Positions 1 through 9,213 of a DNA stretch of 55,008 nt are shown in pieces. The stretch is taken from the NCBI GenBank assembly GCA_025361565.1, contig JANYKN010000110.1:1-55008 (forward strand), given 5' to 3'. The notes under the pieces were generated by a model. It saw only the letters and a list, made by a program, of their open reading frames with translations. It had not been told where the DNA came from and did no database searches. This stretch comes from Bacteroidota bacterium. Lineage in GTDB: Bacteria; Bacteroidota; Bacteroidia; Bacteroidales; NBLH01. Every line of letters starts with the position of its first letter. The stretch's first letter is position 1. The position numbers and the translations under genes were made by a program.

Positions 1-997
1 AATGTTCCATCAGTTTGCGTTCCTGTTTTTTGTTCAGTTTATTGGTAACCCAATAAGTTATAGCATAAAAAGGCATTACCAATGCCGCAACCAGGGCAAG
101 TTTCCAATTGTAAACGAACATAAAGGCAAAAGAAAAGCCAATGATAAAGATGTTTACTATCAGGTTAATAGCCACATCGTTAATGAAGGCACGGATTTTA
201 ACCGCATCGTTCACCCTTGAAATTATTTCACCTACACGCATGGTGTCGAAAAAACGTTGTGGAAGTTTCAACAGATGCTTATAATAGCCCAATATAAGCT
301 GCGCATCAATCCGTTGTCCGGTTTTTAACACGAATATACTTTTTGCTGCACCAATAAAAATTTGCAATACCAAAATGATAATCATGCCCACGCTCAGGAG
401 GTTAAGTAAATTGGTATTGCGATCGACCAACACATAATCGGTTATTTTTTGAATATAAATAGAAACCGATAAGCCTAAAATAGTATAAATTACCGCCCCA
501 AATAATGCCTGAGCCAATATACTTTTGTTTGGTTGCAATAAATAAATGAAACGACTTAGATTGGAAACCTTTTCATTTTTAGCATTAAACCCATCATTGG
601 GTATCATCAACACAAGAACGCCAGTCCAAATTTCAACAAACTTGTCAATTGGCATTTTTTCTAATAATCCAGTACCTGGATCCATTATCTGGATATATTT
701 TTCAGTAACTTTGTAAATAACTACATAATGCTGAAGTACTTCTTTTACAATTACATGTGCAATTGCAGGTACAGGTATTTTTGGTAATGCATCTTTATTT
801 CCTTTTACACCTTTTGCTGTGAAGCCAAGTTTTTCGGCAGCCTGTAAAAGTCCGTAAACATTGGTTCCTTTTTTATCAGTACCGGCAATTTGCCTGATAC
901 GCGATACAGGCAACTTTAACTTATAGTGGGATGCGATAGAAGTGATACAAGCTGCACCGCAATCGGTAATATCGCGTTGTTTTATTTTTATACTCAT
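1..997 (-). CDS. C39 peptidase/ABC exporter, N-terminal part (runs off the window)
   Basis: This is the N-terminal 332 codons of a peptidase-containing ABC exporter, the class that cuts double-glycine leaders from peptides and exports them across the inner membrane. Read on the minus strand from the ATG at 997, it starts MSIKIKQRDITDCGAAC. That gives the C39 signature: Gln7, catalytic Cys13, His90 (in LQHYVVIYK) and Asp106 (in QIMDPGTG). A six-helix transmembrane region follows. The nucleotide-binding domain lies beyond base 1. The start overlaps the hlyD stop as ATGA (997-994), so the two are probably translationally coupled. No precursor peptide gene is visible inside the window; it may lie downstream, to the left. 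The family call is firm, but the cargo is unknown. Confidence 0.9.
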   Translation of the reverse strand, partial: MSIKIKQRDITDCGAACITSIASHYKLKLPVSRIRQIAGTDKKGTNVYGLLQAAEKLGFTAKGVKGNKDALPKIPVPAIAHVIVKEVLQHYVVIYKVTEKYIQIMDPGTGLLEKMPIDKFVEIWTGVLVLMIPNDGFNAKNEKVSNLSRFIYLLQPNKSILAQALFGAVIYTILGLSVSIYIQKITDYVLVDRNTNLLNLLSVGMIIILVLQIFIGAAKSIFVLKTGQRIDAQLILGYYKHLLKLPQRFFDTMRVGEIISRVNDAVKIRAFINDVAINLIVNIFIIGFSFAFMFVYNWKLALVAALVMPFYAITYWVTNKLNKKQERKLMEH

Positions 998-2178
998 GGG
1001 TTTATTCCAGTAATTAAGGGTTTGTTTTGTGTATCGAGTATTTTGGGGTTTAGCCAGTCATCGGCTTTATCGTATAATAAATCGAATAATGATCTTCGTA
1101 TCAGTTTAAACCTGCTGGTCAAGGTCATGCCTTTCTTTAGTTTGCCTTTATAACCATTTTTCAGTTGTAAAAATTCCGTATGTAACTGACACCTGACTTT
1201 AAATACCGGGGATTGGTTAATCTGTGCAATATCATCCATAATTTCAATCACTTTTCCTTTGGCTGTGCCCCATTGGTTGTAATTGAAAGCATCGAACTGA
1301 AAATTAACATCCATCTCTTTTCTGATTTGTCCAATATCACCGGGGTTCACATAACATTCAACTATTAAATCCTCGCCTGGCGAAATCTGGGCAATGTTCT
1401 GGTTAGGAACTATATAGTTACCTGATTTAATTCCGGAATATTGGTTTATTGTGCCTGATATGGGTGCTGTAATGATGTATTGCTCTTTTTCTTTTGATAA
1501 TTGGTTTAGCTGGGATTGGAGTTCCATATTCTCCAATTCGTATTGAACAAGCCTAGCCTGCCATTCATTTATTTTTTGATCATGTATGAGTTTCAAACGG
1601 CTATCGGCCATTTCGTAAGTATTTTTCTTTTTTTCATAATCAACCCTTGCAATGACCGTTTTGTTAAAAAGTTCCTGATCGGTTTCAAATTCCTTTTTCA
1701 ATTGTTTTACTTCCAGCTCCTGTCCAAGATATTCTTGTTTATAAGCCATGTATTCTTTAAGATACGCATTGGTTTGGGGTTTTTGATCGCTATTTGAGAC
1801 CAGTCCTTTTAAATCATCAACGAAACCTTTGTTCTCTTCCATTTTTCGCTGGTTGATTGCCATTTGTTCATTGATCTTGTCCGTTTTTATCATAAGAAGT
1901 GTATCGCCTTTATTTACCCATTGGTTTTCCAATAGTTTGGTGAATTTTACCTCGCCATAAACTGCAGAAACCAATTGATTATTTTCTTGTCCTGAGCGGA
2001 TAATACCTCGGCTTTGAGTGCTTATATCAACTTTTATCATAGGCAATAAAACAATAAAAGCAAATACAATTACGATAGTTACCACATAAATAATATTGCT
2101 TTTGGAGTGTTGCTTTGCAAAATAGTTTTCTACGGAAAACTCTATAATTTCTGGTGGGAAAATTTTATCTTGTGACAT
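994..2178 (-). CDS. HlyD-family secretion adaptor protein
   Basis: This 394-residue periplasmic adaptor (membrane fusion protein) links an inner-membrane exporter to an outer-membrane channel. It has a short cytoplasmic start, one transmembrane helix at about residues 29-50, a first lipoyl half near residues 70-100, and a long alpha-helical coiled coil at about 100-235. The second lipoyl half contains TAPISGTINQ, and a beta-barrel region follows. This is the usual layout of the HlyD partners of C39 exporters in Bacteroidota. It is first in the operon, overlaps the exporter gene by four bases, and has a good promoter about 75 bases upstream. The partner assignment rests on the gene pair, and the family on architecture. 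Confidence 0.88.
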   Translation of the reverse strand: MSQDKIFPPEIIEFSVENYFAKQHSKSNIIYVVTIVIVFAFIVLLPMIKVDISTQSRGIIRSGQENNQLVSAVYGEVKFTKLLENQWVNKGDTLLMIKTDKINEQMAINQRKMEENKGFVDDLKGLVSNSDQKPQTNAYLKEYMAYKQEYLGQELEVKQLKKEFETDQELFNKTVIARVDYEKKKNTYEMADSRLKLIHDQKINEWQARLVQYELENMELQSQLNQLSKEKEQYIITAPISGTINQYSGIKSGNYIVPNQNIAQISPGEDLIVECYVNPGDIGQIRKEMDVNFQFDAFNYNQWGTAKGKVIEIMDDIAQINQSPVFKVRCQLHTEFLQLKNGYKGKLKKGMTLTSRFKLIRRSLFDLLYDKADDWLNPKILDTQNKPLITGINP

Positions 2179-2249
2179 AATTAGGCCAATTTATTTTACA
2201 ATTTTTGTTTACCATTCTCAAATTTTTTTCCTACAATTCAATAGTGCAA

Positions 2250-2280
2250 CAAAAATAACCCTAAAAAAAACGCCATTCAA
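2250..2280 (-). promoter_or_regulatory. Bacteroidota-type promoter of the hlyD/exporter operon
   Basis: Read on the minus strand there is TTG at 2280-2278, a 20-base spacer and TATTTTTG at 2257-2250. This fits the Bacteroidota consensus (TTG, about 20 bases, TAnnTTTG). Transcription would begin near 2244, giving a leader of roughly 65 bases before the hlyD ATG at 2178. The upstream element touches the hairpin at 2279-2300, which could act as an operator. This is a pattern match only. Confidence 0.5.
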
Positions 2281-2300
2281 GGTAGCCGAAAGGATACCTT
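2279..2300. other. Hairpin with a GAAA loop beside the hlyD promoter
   Basis: AAGGTAGCC and GGATACCTT pair around a GAAA tetraloop with one G-A mismatch, and on the plus strand a run of T follows. It overlaps the -33 element of the predicted hlyD promoter. It could be an operator palindrome, or the terminator of a plus-strand transcript that I cannot identify. The rest of 2179-2669 is AT-rich intergenic DNA between two divergent genes, with no other gene that I can support. Confidence 0.4.
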
Positions 2301-2669
2301 TTTGTTAAACAGCTATAAAACAAGCATATAAAAAATAATAATTTATTGTTTATTTTCATATTTGTAATATTGGACCAATTTCGTATTATTGAAAGACTCT
2401 ATCAACACTTAATTCCATATCAATTTAAAGGTAGATTTACGATTTTGTAAATTTTCCCATTTCTAAATTATTTATCCATAATACGTAAGTAAGTCATTTT
2501 TTAAGTTTTGTGGTTTAATAATACTTCCAGCGATTTGCATTTGCAGAAGATTTTTGTTTTTTTTGAACAAAATTTCTTTTCAAATGTGTATATATATATT
2601 TTTTCATACATTGCGATAATTATGTGATCAATTAAAACAAGAGTAAAAAAATTCCTAAACCCATCTAAA

Positions 2670-3422
2670 ATGCACAAAGAATTTATCATTAAACAAAAAT
2701 TCAAATCCAAATCATTGAATTATCCTAGCCTTAAAAAATACAAACAGGTACTTGCCGAATTGGACTCTTTTACCAACCAGTTTTATTGGATGTTCGATTA
2801 TTACAAAAACTGCTTTTATTATATAACAGAAAACACCAGCTGGTTTCCTAAAAGGGAAAACGCTTATACCCCGGGGATGGGCTACCAATGCCTTATCGAA
2901 AATACACACCCCGATGATGTGGCCTATCTGCTTGAAATTCAAAAAGTGGCTTTTAGCTTCTTTTTTAGCCAAAAAATTGAGGATAGAATGAATTCCAAAT
3001 TTGCTTTTAAAATGAGGATACTTACCAAATGGGACGATTATATCCCCCTGGTTTTTAAGATAAAAGTTGGGTTTATGGATGAGGAAGGAAACCTTTGGAT
3101 AAGCCTTGCCAGTGGAACACCTTCACTAACTGAAAATTTTTTCCATCCGCTGATTACAAGCACATTGGACTCAAAAGTATTATTTACCCCCGATATCAAG
3201 CATTCAAAAATAGATTACAGCTATCCAAAACTAAGCCCCATGGAAACCAAAGTGATCCAGTTAATGGCCATACATAAGAGTACTGAAGAAATCTGTACTG
3301 AGCTTGACTTCACAAATGGTATGTGCAAAAAACACAGGATCAACTTGTTTAAAAAACTGAATGCCACAAATAGCATGTCCGAAATAGAACATGCAAGGTT
3401 GCTGGGTATATTAAATGCGTAA
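2670..3422 (+). CDS. PAS-like sensor domain with LuxR-type helix-turn-helix
   Basis: This 250-residue putative transcription regulator has an N-terminal part (about residues 30-160) that looks like a PAS fold, with the motif ENTHPDDV near residue 87. The C-terminal 60 residues read LSPMETKVIQLMA and later KKHRINLFKKLNA, the pattern of a LuxR/GerE helix-turn-helix. There is no receiver domain and no membrane segment. It is divergent from the exporter operon and may control it; that is inference from position. Its ligand is unknown. The DNA-binding family is reasonably sure, and the PAS call is tentative. Confidence 0.75.
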   Translation: MHKEFIIKQKFKSKSLNYPSLKKYKQVLAELDSFTNQFYWMFDYYKNCFYYITENTSWFPKRENAYTPGMGYQCLIENTHPDDVAYLLEIQKVAFSFFFSQKIEDRMNSKFAFKMRILTKWDDYIPLVFKIKVGFMDEEGNLWISLASGTPSLTENFFHPLITSTLDSKVLFTPDIKHSKIDYSYPKLSPMETKVIQLMAIHKSTEEICTELDFTNGMCKKHRINLFKKLNATNSMSEIEHARLLGILNA

Positions 3423-3429
3423 ATGCATG

Positions 3430-3475
3430 AATGAGTGAATTTGAGGATTACTTAGTATTTAAGCATTCACTCATT
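3430..3475. terminator. Inverted repeat between convergent genes
   Basis: AATGAGTGAAT at 3430-3440 pairs perfectly with ATTCACTCATT at 3465-3475 around a 24-base loop. It lies between the stop of the LuxR-type gene and the 3' end of the AddB-like gene, so it could end both transcripts. There is no T run, and the arms are built from the repeated GCATTCA word also found at 38841 and 43444. It may therefore be a repeat element rather than a true terminator. Confidence 0.4.
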
Positions 3476-3486
3476 TAAGCATTCAT

Positions 3487-6402
3487 TCATTCCTTCCCAC
3501 AAATAGCCCTATAACTACAATAATTACAATTATCGGCAAATTCGGTTTGGGTGAAATGAATTTCGGTGTTAAAAATTTCAGAAATCAAAATGCTTAATTC
3601 ATTTTCAAAATCGACCAATAGATTGGTGAACGTGTTATGTTTCAGATCGGTTTTTGCTCGGTCAACTTTTATTTGAATGGAAGAACTGAAATCTTTTTTA
3701 TACATGTTTTTAATATCGTAAATGCCTGGAATAATAAGATATTCCAATAAATCAGGGTTATTTTTAACCAGAAGTCCATATATGAAAACTTGTAAAATGG
3801 CTTTTTTCCGTTTTAAACTATCTCGGTTAAATAACTCCTCAATGCCTGTGAATTCTTTATCTGCCTTGCCAGTCTTATAATCGATCACATGTAGGTTTTG
3901 TTCTTTTTTATCAATCCTGTCGATGATACCTTTCAAACCGACCTCCAATGATTTATCATTTATCTCAATTTGAATGCTGGTTTTAAACGAATCTTCTTCT
4001 TCCAATTGAAGGATTTCGAAAGGTGCACGTTTTTCGTCGAATTTTAAAATATAATTCAAATATTTCAATATTACTTCTTTAATAATCAATAAATTACCAG
4101 TATATTCAAAAATACTATTTTGGTCCATTCCCAGATGGATTTTAAATGCCTTTATAAGGGTTAAATCCAATTGATTGGTTAGAACTTTAAAATCTTGTTT
4201 TTCAATTGTTTGATTTCCTTTAGCTTTGATTAGATTCCCATAAAGCATTTCCATTACCAAATGAATAATAATTCCCATTTGCACTGGAGTAAATTCTTCT
4301 TCAACCTGATCGGGCTCTTTTAATTTTGCAATATATTTTAGGTAAAATTGAAACGAACAATTTAAGTATGTATCTATTGATGTAGCTGTTAATTGTTTTT
4401 TTGAACTTCCATTTTCCACAACATAATCATTCAATTTTTTAAGAATTGAATCCGATTTTTGGACAGTAATGCTCTTATTGCCAATTAGTTTTAACTGTTG
4501 GTTAAGTTGCAGTTTGGTAATTTCAAAACCTGATTCTAGTTCAAGTTGATAAATAAAGCGACTAATTTCACCGGAACGCTTGTTACTTCCCAGGTTATCA
4601 TATAAAATGATGATGTTTTTTGCTCTTTGAAGCAAACGATAATAAAAATAGGCAAAAATAGCATCTTGGTATTTGAGCACAGGCATATCAAAAGCATGCC
4701 GCATACTCTCTGAAATCAGGCTGGGAGCCCGGCCCAGTTTTGGTAAAATACCTTCGTTGGCATTCAGTAAAATCACATTTTCAAAATCGATGTTTCGGGT
4801 TTCAATCAATCCCATAATCTGCAATCCATCAGTAGATTCACTTTCAAAAGGAATGCGTAATTTACTTAATACCTGCTTAATAAACTGATAAACCGAATTA
4901 AAGCTCAATTGTAGCTTGATAGATTCTTGCTGTAAAACTTCATGCAACCGTTTAATTTCAACATAAGTATGATAAATATATTCATCTTCAAGTGATTGCT
5001 GCTGCATTTGCCGTTCGGGCAAGCTAGTAAATAAGATGAATAACAAATTAAGCAATTTTGCGGGCAAATCTCCTGCATTCTTTGTAGCAACTGGTGTAAA
5101 AATGGTTTCGAACAAGGCAAGACCTTCTTTTACAAGCAAATCATTTGAAACATAAACCATTTGCTTGTTTGTAATTTCCTCTGTAATTTCAGCCACAGCC
5201 TTAGGATAAAGCGGTTTTATATATGGATGGTTCAATATGGCAAGCACGTCTTTGTGATAAATCCGGATTTTTCCATTTTCAAAGCTATTTATTGCATTTT
5301 GAATTTTTAAAAAATACACCAATAAACTGTAGATTCCAGTATTTTTTAAAGGGTATCCCATAGTAATATTCAAACTTGCTATATAATCTGGAATGGAATG
5401 CAAAACAGGGAAAAGCATATTTTCATCGGGCAGCACAATTACTGTTTTTTCAGGATTTTCGAGCTTCATTTCCCTGTTGCAATATTGTTTTAAAATAGCT
5501 GGTATTGCTTTAGCCTGTCCAATATTACCGGGTATTCCAATCAAACTAATCTTTTTTTGGAACGATTTAAAATTTCCTGGAATTTGAGAAGTATCCTCAT
5601 CCAAAATTTCATAATTTACCCTTAAAAAATCGCCTGCTTCCTGAATGGGATTGTGGTGATAATAAGAATCATTGTCCCAATAAAAATATGCTTTCTTTTT
5701 GTTTTTCAGATACTTGAAAAGCTTTTTCTGTGCTTTGTTCAGCGCATTGAAACCTATAAAAATTTTGATATTCTCACTTTCATTTAATTGATTTGCAGCA
5801 ATTAAAACAGCAAGTTGTTTATATATTAATCCCTCGTATGCTTGCGATTTCAATAACAATTTAACTGTAAAATGATTGTAAACCTGAGGTAAAATATTCC
5901 AAAGTTGCAGGAACAATTCCTTTTCTCGGCTTTGATCTTCAATGGAAAAGTTTTTCCAGTATTGTTTGATTATAATAAGTTGTTCTTCATTCAAGCTGTT
6001 ATATTTGGCATCAATTTCATGCAGATTTTTAATGTTTGTAAATATTTGATTGGCTTCAATCAGGTAATTATCTATTTCGTTAAAATCGTTCAGGATAATT
6101 TCGCCAAGTTTAAGAAAAGCATCAAAATCGTATGTGAAATTTTTATCAATTTGTTTAAATGAATCATACAATTCAAACAACAAACTTATTTTATCGATGG
6201 AATGGATCTTTGATAATTGACTGATATACTTATTGATGGTATATGTCTTTGGCGACCAGGTCGTTTTTTTGAGCGCTTCTCCCAAGCATTTTTTAAAGTG
6301 GAAATCTGTCCGTTTATTTGGAAAAATAATTTCAACTTTCGATAATTCCGAACCGAATTTAGCAACAATATCTTCTGCGGTTTCCTGTAAAAATGATTTC
6401 AA
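3487..6402 (-). CDS. AddB-like PD-(D/E)XK nuclease with Fe-S cluster motif
   Basis: This 971-residue protein resembles the AddB subunit of AddAB-type helicase-nucleases that process double-strand breaks for recombination. The C-terminal third holds a RecB-type nuclease: GIIDRIDKK followed by VIDYKTGK supplies the acidic and Lys residues. One Cys near residue 667 (in YLNCSFQFYLKY) and three at the C-terminus (CNYCSYRAICG) match the four-Cys iron-sulphur staple of AddB. The N-terminal part is helicase-like and degenerate. No addA partner is adjacent, so it may pair with a distant subunit. Length and domain order fit the PD-(D/E)XK/AddB-like proteins of Bacteroidota. Confidence 0.85.
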   Translation of the reverse strand: MKSFLQETAEDIVAKFGSELSKVEIIFPNKRTDFHFKKCLGEALKKTTWSPKTYTINKYISQLSKIHSIDKISLLFELYDSFKQIDKNFTYDFDAFLKLGEIILNDFNEIDNYLIEANQIFTNIKNLHEIDAKYNSLNEEQLIIIKQYWKNFSIEDQSREKELFLQLWNILPQVYNHFTVKLLLKSQAYEGLIYKQLAVLIAANQLNESENIKIFIGFNALNKAQKKLFKYLKNKKKAYFYWDNDSYYHHNPIQEAGDFLRVNYEILDEDTSQIPGNFKSFQKKISLIGIPGNIGQAKAIPAILKQYCNREMKLENPEKTVIVLPDENMLFPVLHSIPDYIASLNITMGYPLKNTGIYSLLVYFLKIQNAINSFENGKIRIYHKDVLAILNHPYIKPLYPKAVAEITEEITNKQMVYVSNDLLVKEGLALFETIFTPVATKNAGDLPAKLLNLLFILFTSLPERQMQQQSLEDEYIYHTYVEIKRLHEVLQQESIKLQLSFNSVYQFIKQVLSKLRIPFESESTDGLQIMGLIETRNIDFENVILLNANEGILPKLGRAPSLISESMRHAFDMPVLKYQDAIFAYFYYRLLQRAKNIIILYDNLGSNKRSGEISRFIYQLELESGFEITKLQLNQQLKLIGNKSITVQKSDSILKKLNDYVVENGSSKKQLTATSIDTYLNCSFQFYLKYIAKLKEPDQVEEEFTPVQMGIIIHLVMEMLYGNLIKAKGNQTIEKQDFKVLTNQLDLTLIKAFKIHLGMDQNSIFEYTGNLLIIKEVILKYLNYILKFDEKRAPFEILQLEEEDSFKTSIQIEINDKSLEVGLKGIIDRIDKKEQNLHVIDYKTGKADKEFTGIEELFNRDSLKRKKAILQVFIYGLLVKNNPDLLEYLIIPGIYDIKNMYKKDFSSSIQIKVDRAKTDLKHNTFTNLLVDFENELSILISEIFNTEIHFTQTEFADNCNYCSYRAICGKE

Positions 6403-6507
6403 AACTTGAAAATTATTAGGTAAATATTTCTAATTACTATTGGGTTTAATGTTAATCTTATTAATTCATAATCATTAACATATTTTGATTATCATTGGGA
6501 TATGGAG

Positions 6508-6529
6508 AATTTTGTTTTCAAACAAAATT
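6508..6529. other. Perfect palindrome between divergent genes
   Basis: AATTTTGTTT at 6508-6517 and AAACAAAATT at 6520-6529 are exact reverse complements with two bases between them. The site sits in the 288-base divergent gap between the AddB-like gene and the nitroreductase. It could be an operator for a dimeric repressor. No terminator role is needed for two divergent genes. The rest of the gap shows only the promoter listed at 6654. Confidence 0.35.
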
Positions 6530-6653
6530 TTTCAAAAATTTGTGATAATCAGTTAAATCTGTGTCATTCGTGTTCCAATTTTAAAACATCGTAGATGTTC
6601 ATGAATAATGCAGGTTAAAAACCAAAACCAAAATTAACAAAATTCCGTATCTT

Positions 6654-6661
6654 TAACTTTG
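6654..6661 (+). promoter_or_regulatory. -7 promoter element of the nitroreductase gene
   Basis: TAACTTTG fits the TAnnTTTG element and lies 29 bases before the ATG at 6691, which would give a leader of about 23 bases. No clear TTG is seen at the expected upstream spacing, so the call is moderate. Confidence 0.4.
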
Positions 6662-6690
6662 AAAATTGATTTAACCCAAACACAAAAGCC

Positions 6691-7215
6691 ATGAATTTTA
6701 TAGAACTTGCCAAACAGCGCTACTCTTCGAGAAAATACAAAAATCAACAAGTCGAAGACGAAAAGTTAAATATAGTTCTGGAAGCTGGAAGGATAGCACC
6801 ATCAGCTGCGAATTACCAACCCTGGATTTTTATTGTGGTTAAGGATGAAAATATTGAAAAGCTAAGGGCTTGTTATCATCGTGAATGGTTTATGACTGCA
6901 CCAATGTATATTGTTATATGCATCAATCACAACCAGTCTTGGAAACGGAAAGACGGTAAAGACCATGCAGATATTGATGCGGCTATTGCTGCTGACCATA
7001 TGACCCTTGCTGCAACTGATATTGGACTTGCAACTTGTTGGGTATGTAATTTCGAAAAAGACAAACTTATTGAAACGTTAAACTTACCAGTTGAAATTGA
7101 GCCCGTTGTTATTTTAAGTCTGGGTTATCCGGCTGATAATTTAGATGCAAACAGACATCAGACCAAAAGAAAAAAGCTGGAGGAAATTGTGTATCATGAA
7201 AAATATATGAAGTAA
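6691..7215 (+). CDS. Nitroreductase-family FMN oxidoreductase
   Basis: This compact 174-residue member of the nitroreductase family contains flavoenzymes that reduce nitro compounds, quinones or similar acceptors with NAD(P)H. The FMN phosphate-binding pattern QRYSSRKYK is at the N-terminus and APSAANYQPW lies near residue 37. A later segment, ATDIGLATCWVCNF, corresponds to the usual second FMN-contacting region. The length fits the short family members of Bacteroidota. The true substrate cannot be read from sequence. A lipoprotein gene follows within 50 bases and may be cotranscribed. Confidence 0.85.
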   Translation: MNFIELAKQRYSSRKYKNQQVEDEKLNIVLEAGRIAPSAANYQPWIFIVVKDENIEKLRACYHREWFMTAPMYIVICINHNQSWKRKDGKDHADIDAAIAADHMTLAATDIGLATCWVCNFEKDKLIETLNLPVEIEPVVILSLGYPADNLDANRHQTKRKKLEEIVYHEKYMK

Positions 7216-7262
7216 TAGATATGAAATGTAAAACCATTTTTCAAACATTAACCAATCCTAAG

Positions 7263-8060
7263 ATGAAAAAACTGATTTATTTTTTCCTTTGCTTTTCAAG
7301 CTTTTTTTCATGCAATCAATCTGCACAAAACACTGAAAATAAAAATGATAGTACAACCGTAACTGAACAATCTTATGTACCCGAAATTGAAAAAACATCC
7401 GATAAAACGATGAAATCGGATTTTTTTATCATAAGCACATCAGCAACCGCTGATATCAAAGAAGCAGTTGAACAGGTAAAAAAATTACAAGCCGATAAAC
7501 ATCCGGCAGGTTATCTTTGGATGCCCGAATATGAGTCGCTAAGCGATAAAGAGTTATATTCTGTATTTATTGGTCCTTTTTCAGCAATGGACACTTGCAT
7601 CAAATATCTCGAAGTTTATAAAAAAACAAAGCCAGATGCTTATGCTGTAAAAGTTCAACACAAAAAAGAACGTGTTGCTATCAATAATAAATTCGATATT
7701 AGGGTAAATGATGTAAGACAATTCCTGATTTTGACCTACTCAACTCCCAAAGACGAAGAGCAATATGCTGCAGATGGAGGCGAAGATTGGGGATGGTTTA
7801 CCAATGATGTGTACACTTATTTCAATAAAAATTATCCCGATAAAGTTATTTTTAGCAGCATTTATAACGGCTGGCTAAGTACAACTGATATAAAAGCTCT
7901 TGAAAAAGAAATGCACCCCGAAGGTTTTGGATATGTTTTGATCAAAGGAAAAGAAAAAATATTTTTAACACATAATTTGCCCGATGCAATCATTTCGGGG
8001 GCTTGCGAATTTTTTGGCCTCGAAAATGTTCCAAATATCCAAAGCGAACAAGGGGAATAA
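7263..8060 (+). CDS. Lipoprotein with SPOR-like region
   Basis: The preferred start is the ATG at 7263, because it begins a clean lipoprotein signal (hydrophobic stretch then FFSCNQ). An upstream in-frame ATG at 7221 would put 14 extra residues before it. The mature protein has a region near residues 50-130 with YSVFIGPFSAMDTC and an alternating pattern that resembles SPOR peptidoglycan-binding domains. The C-terminal half is not recognised. It is probably anchored in the envelope. The SPOR call is tentative. Confidence 0.65.
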   Translation: MKKLIYFFLCFSSFFSCNQSAQNTENKNDSTTVTEQSYVPEIEKTSDKTMKSDFFIISTSATADIKEAVEQVKKLQADKHPAGYLWMPEYESLSDKELYSVFIGPFSAMDTCIKYLEVYKKTKPDAYAVKVQHKKERVAINNKFDIRVNDVRQFLILTYSTPKDEEQYAADGGEDWGWFTNDVYTYFNKNYPDKVIFSSIYNGWLSTTDIKALEKEMHPEGFGYVLIKGKEKIFLTHNLPDAIISGACEFFGLENVPNIQSEQGE

Positions 8061-8148
8061 TGTTGATAAATGATTTATTAAGATTTACTAGGATTTTCCT
8101 CAAGATCTTAATTCAAACAATTAATTCACATATTCCTGATTGTTTTAA

Positions 8149-8156
8149 TATTTTTG
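8149..8156 (+). promoter_or_regulatory. Possible -7 element of galE
   Basis: TATTTTTG fits TAnnTTTG and lies 43 bases before the galE ATG. No convincing TTG is seen about 20 bases further upstream, so this is a weak call. Confidence 0.3.
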
Positions 8157-8199
8157 TGAATCTTAAATATTTAATTATCTAATTTCTAATAACAATTAT

Positions 8200-9213
8200 A
8201 TGATTTTAACAACTGGCGGCACTGGATATATTGGCTCACATACCGTAGTGGAATTATTAAATGCAGGTTTTGAAGTACTTATCGTCGATGATTTATCCAA
8301 TTCAGAAAAAGAAGTGGTTCAACGTATCGAAAAAATTACCAATAAAAAAGTAGCATTTGAAGAGATTGATTTAAAGAACAAGGAAAAAACTTTTGCGATT
8401 TTTGAGAAATATCCAACTATAAACGCCATTGTGCATTTTGCGGCATCAAAAGCAGTAGGTGAATCGGTTGAAAAGCCACTTATGTATTACGAAAACAACA
8501 TTGGCTCGTTAATTAACCTTTTGCAAGCCAGCGCAAAATATGAGATAAATAATTTTGTATTCTCTTCGTCGTGTACGGTATATGGTCAGCCCAATGTTCT
8601 GCCAGTTACAGAAAATACACCTCGTTGTGAAGCTGAATCACCCTATGGAAACACAAAAAAAATAGCTGAAGATATTTTAAAAGATACAGCTTTTGCTGAT
8701 AAAACTTTCAAATCCATAGCCTTGAGATATTTTAATCCAATTGGGGCACATCCAACAGGTTTGATCGGAGAACTTCCGCGTGGAGTGCCTGCCAACCTAA
8801 TTCCATTTGTTACTCAAACAGCATTTGGTTTGCGAAAAGAATTAAGCATTTTTGGAAACGACTACAATACACCTGATGGAACCTGCATTCGAGATTATAT
8901 AAATGTTGTAGACTTGGCCAAAGCCCATGTAATATCCATTAAAAGATTGCTGGAAAACAAAAATAAATCGAACTATGAGTTCTTTAACATCGGAACAGGC
9001 AAGGGATCTACCGTTTTAGAAGTTGTAAAAGCTTTTGAAAAATCGACTGGTGTAAAGGTAAACTATAAAATTGTTGCCAAAAGGCCCGGAGATATTGAGA
9101 AAATTTGGGCCGATACTACTTATGCCAACATAGAGTTGGGCTGGAAAGCTGAAACTGGCTTGGAAGAAACACTTGCTTCGGCCTGGAAATGGGAAAAAAA
9201 TTATAGGGCTTAG
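8200..9213 (+). CDS. galE: UDP-glucose 4-epimerase
   Basis: This 337-residue extended short-chain dehydrogenase interconverts UDP-glucose and UDP-galactose, feeding galactose use and surface polysaccharide synthesis. It starts MILTTGGTGYIGSHT, the Gly-rich NAD-binding loop. It carries the SSSCTVYGQP segment and the catalytic Tyr-x3-Lys as SPYGNTKK. The RYFNPIGAHPTG and GTCIRDYI segments are typical of GalE rather than of other epimerases. Length is normal. It stands alone, with its own likely promoter. Confidence 0.95.
   Translation: MILTTGGTGYIGSHTVVELLNAGFEVLIVDDLSNSEKEVVQRIEKITNKKVAFEEIDLKNKEKTFAIFEKYPTINAIVHFAASKAVGESVEKPLMYYENNIGSLINLLQASAKYEINNFVFSSSCTVYGQPNVLPVTENTPRCEAESPYGNTKKIAEDILKDTAFADKTFKSIALRYFNPIGAHPTGLIGELPRGVPANLIPFVTQTAFGLRKELSIFGNDYNTPDGTCIRDYINVVDLAKAHVISIKRLLENKNKSNYEFFNIGTGKGSTVLEVVKAFEKSTGVKVNYKIVAKRPGDIEKIWADTTYANIELGWKAETGLEETLASAWKWEKNYRA

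Noticed and set aside
2501-2710. Minus-strand open frame of 69 codons upstream of the LuxR-type gene
   Set aside because: It overlaps the start of the real plus-strand gene, has a poor composition and no start signals. It also has no double-glycine leader that would make it an exporter cargo.
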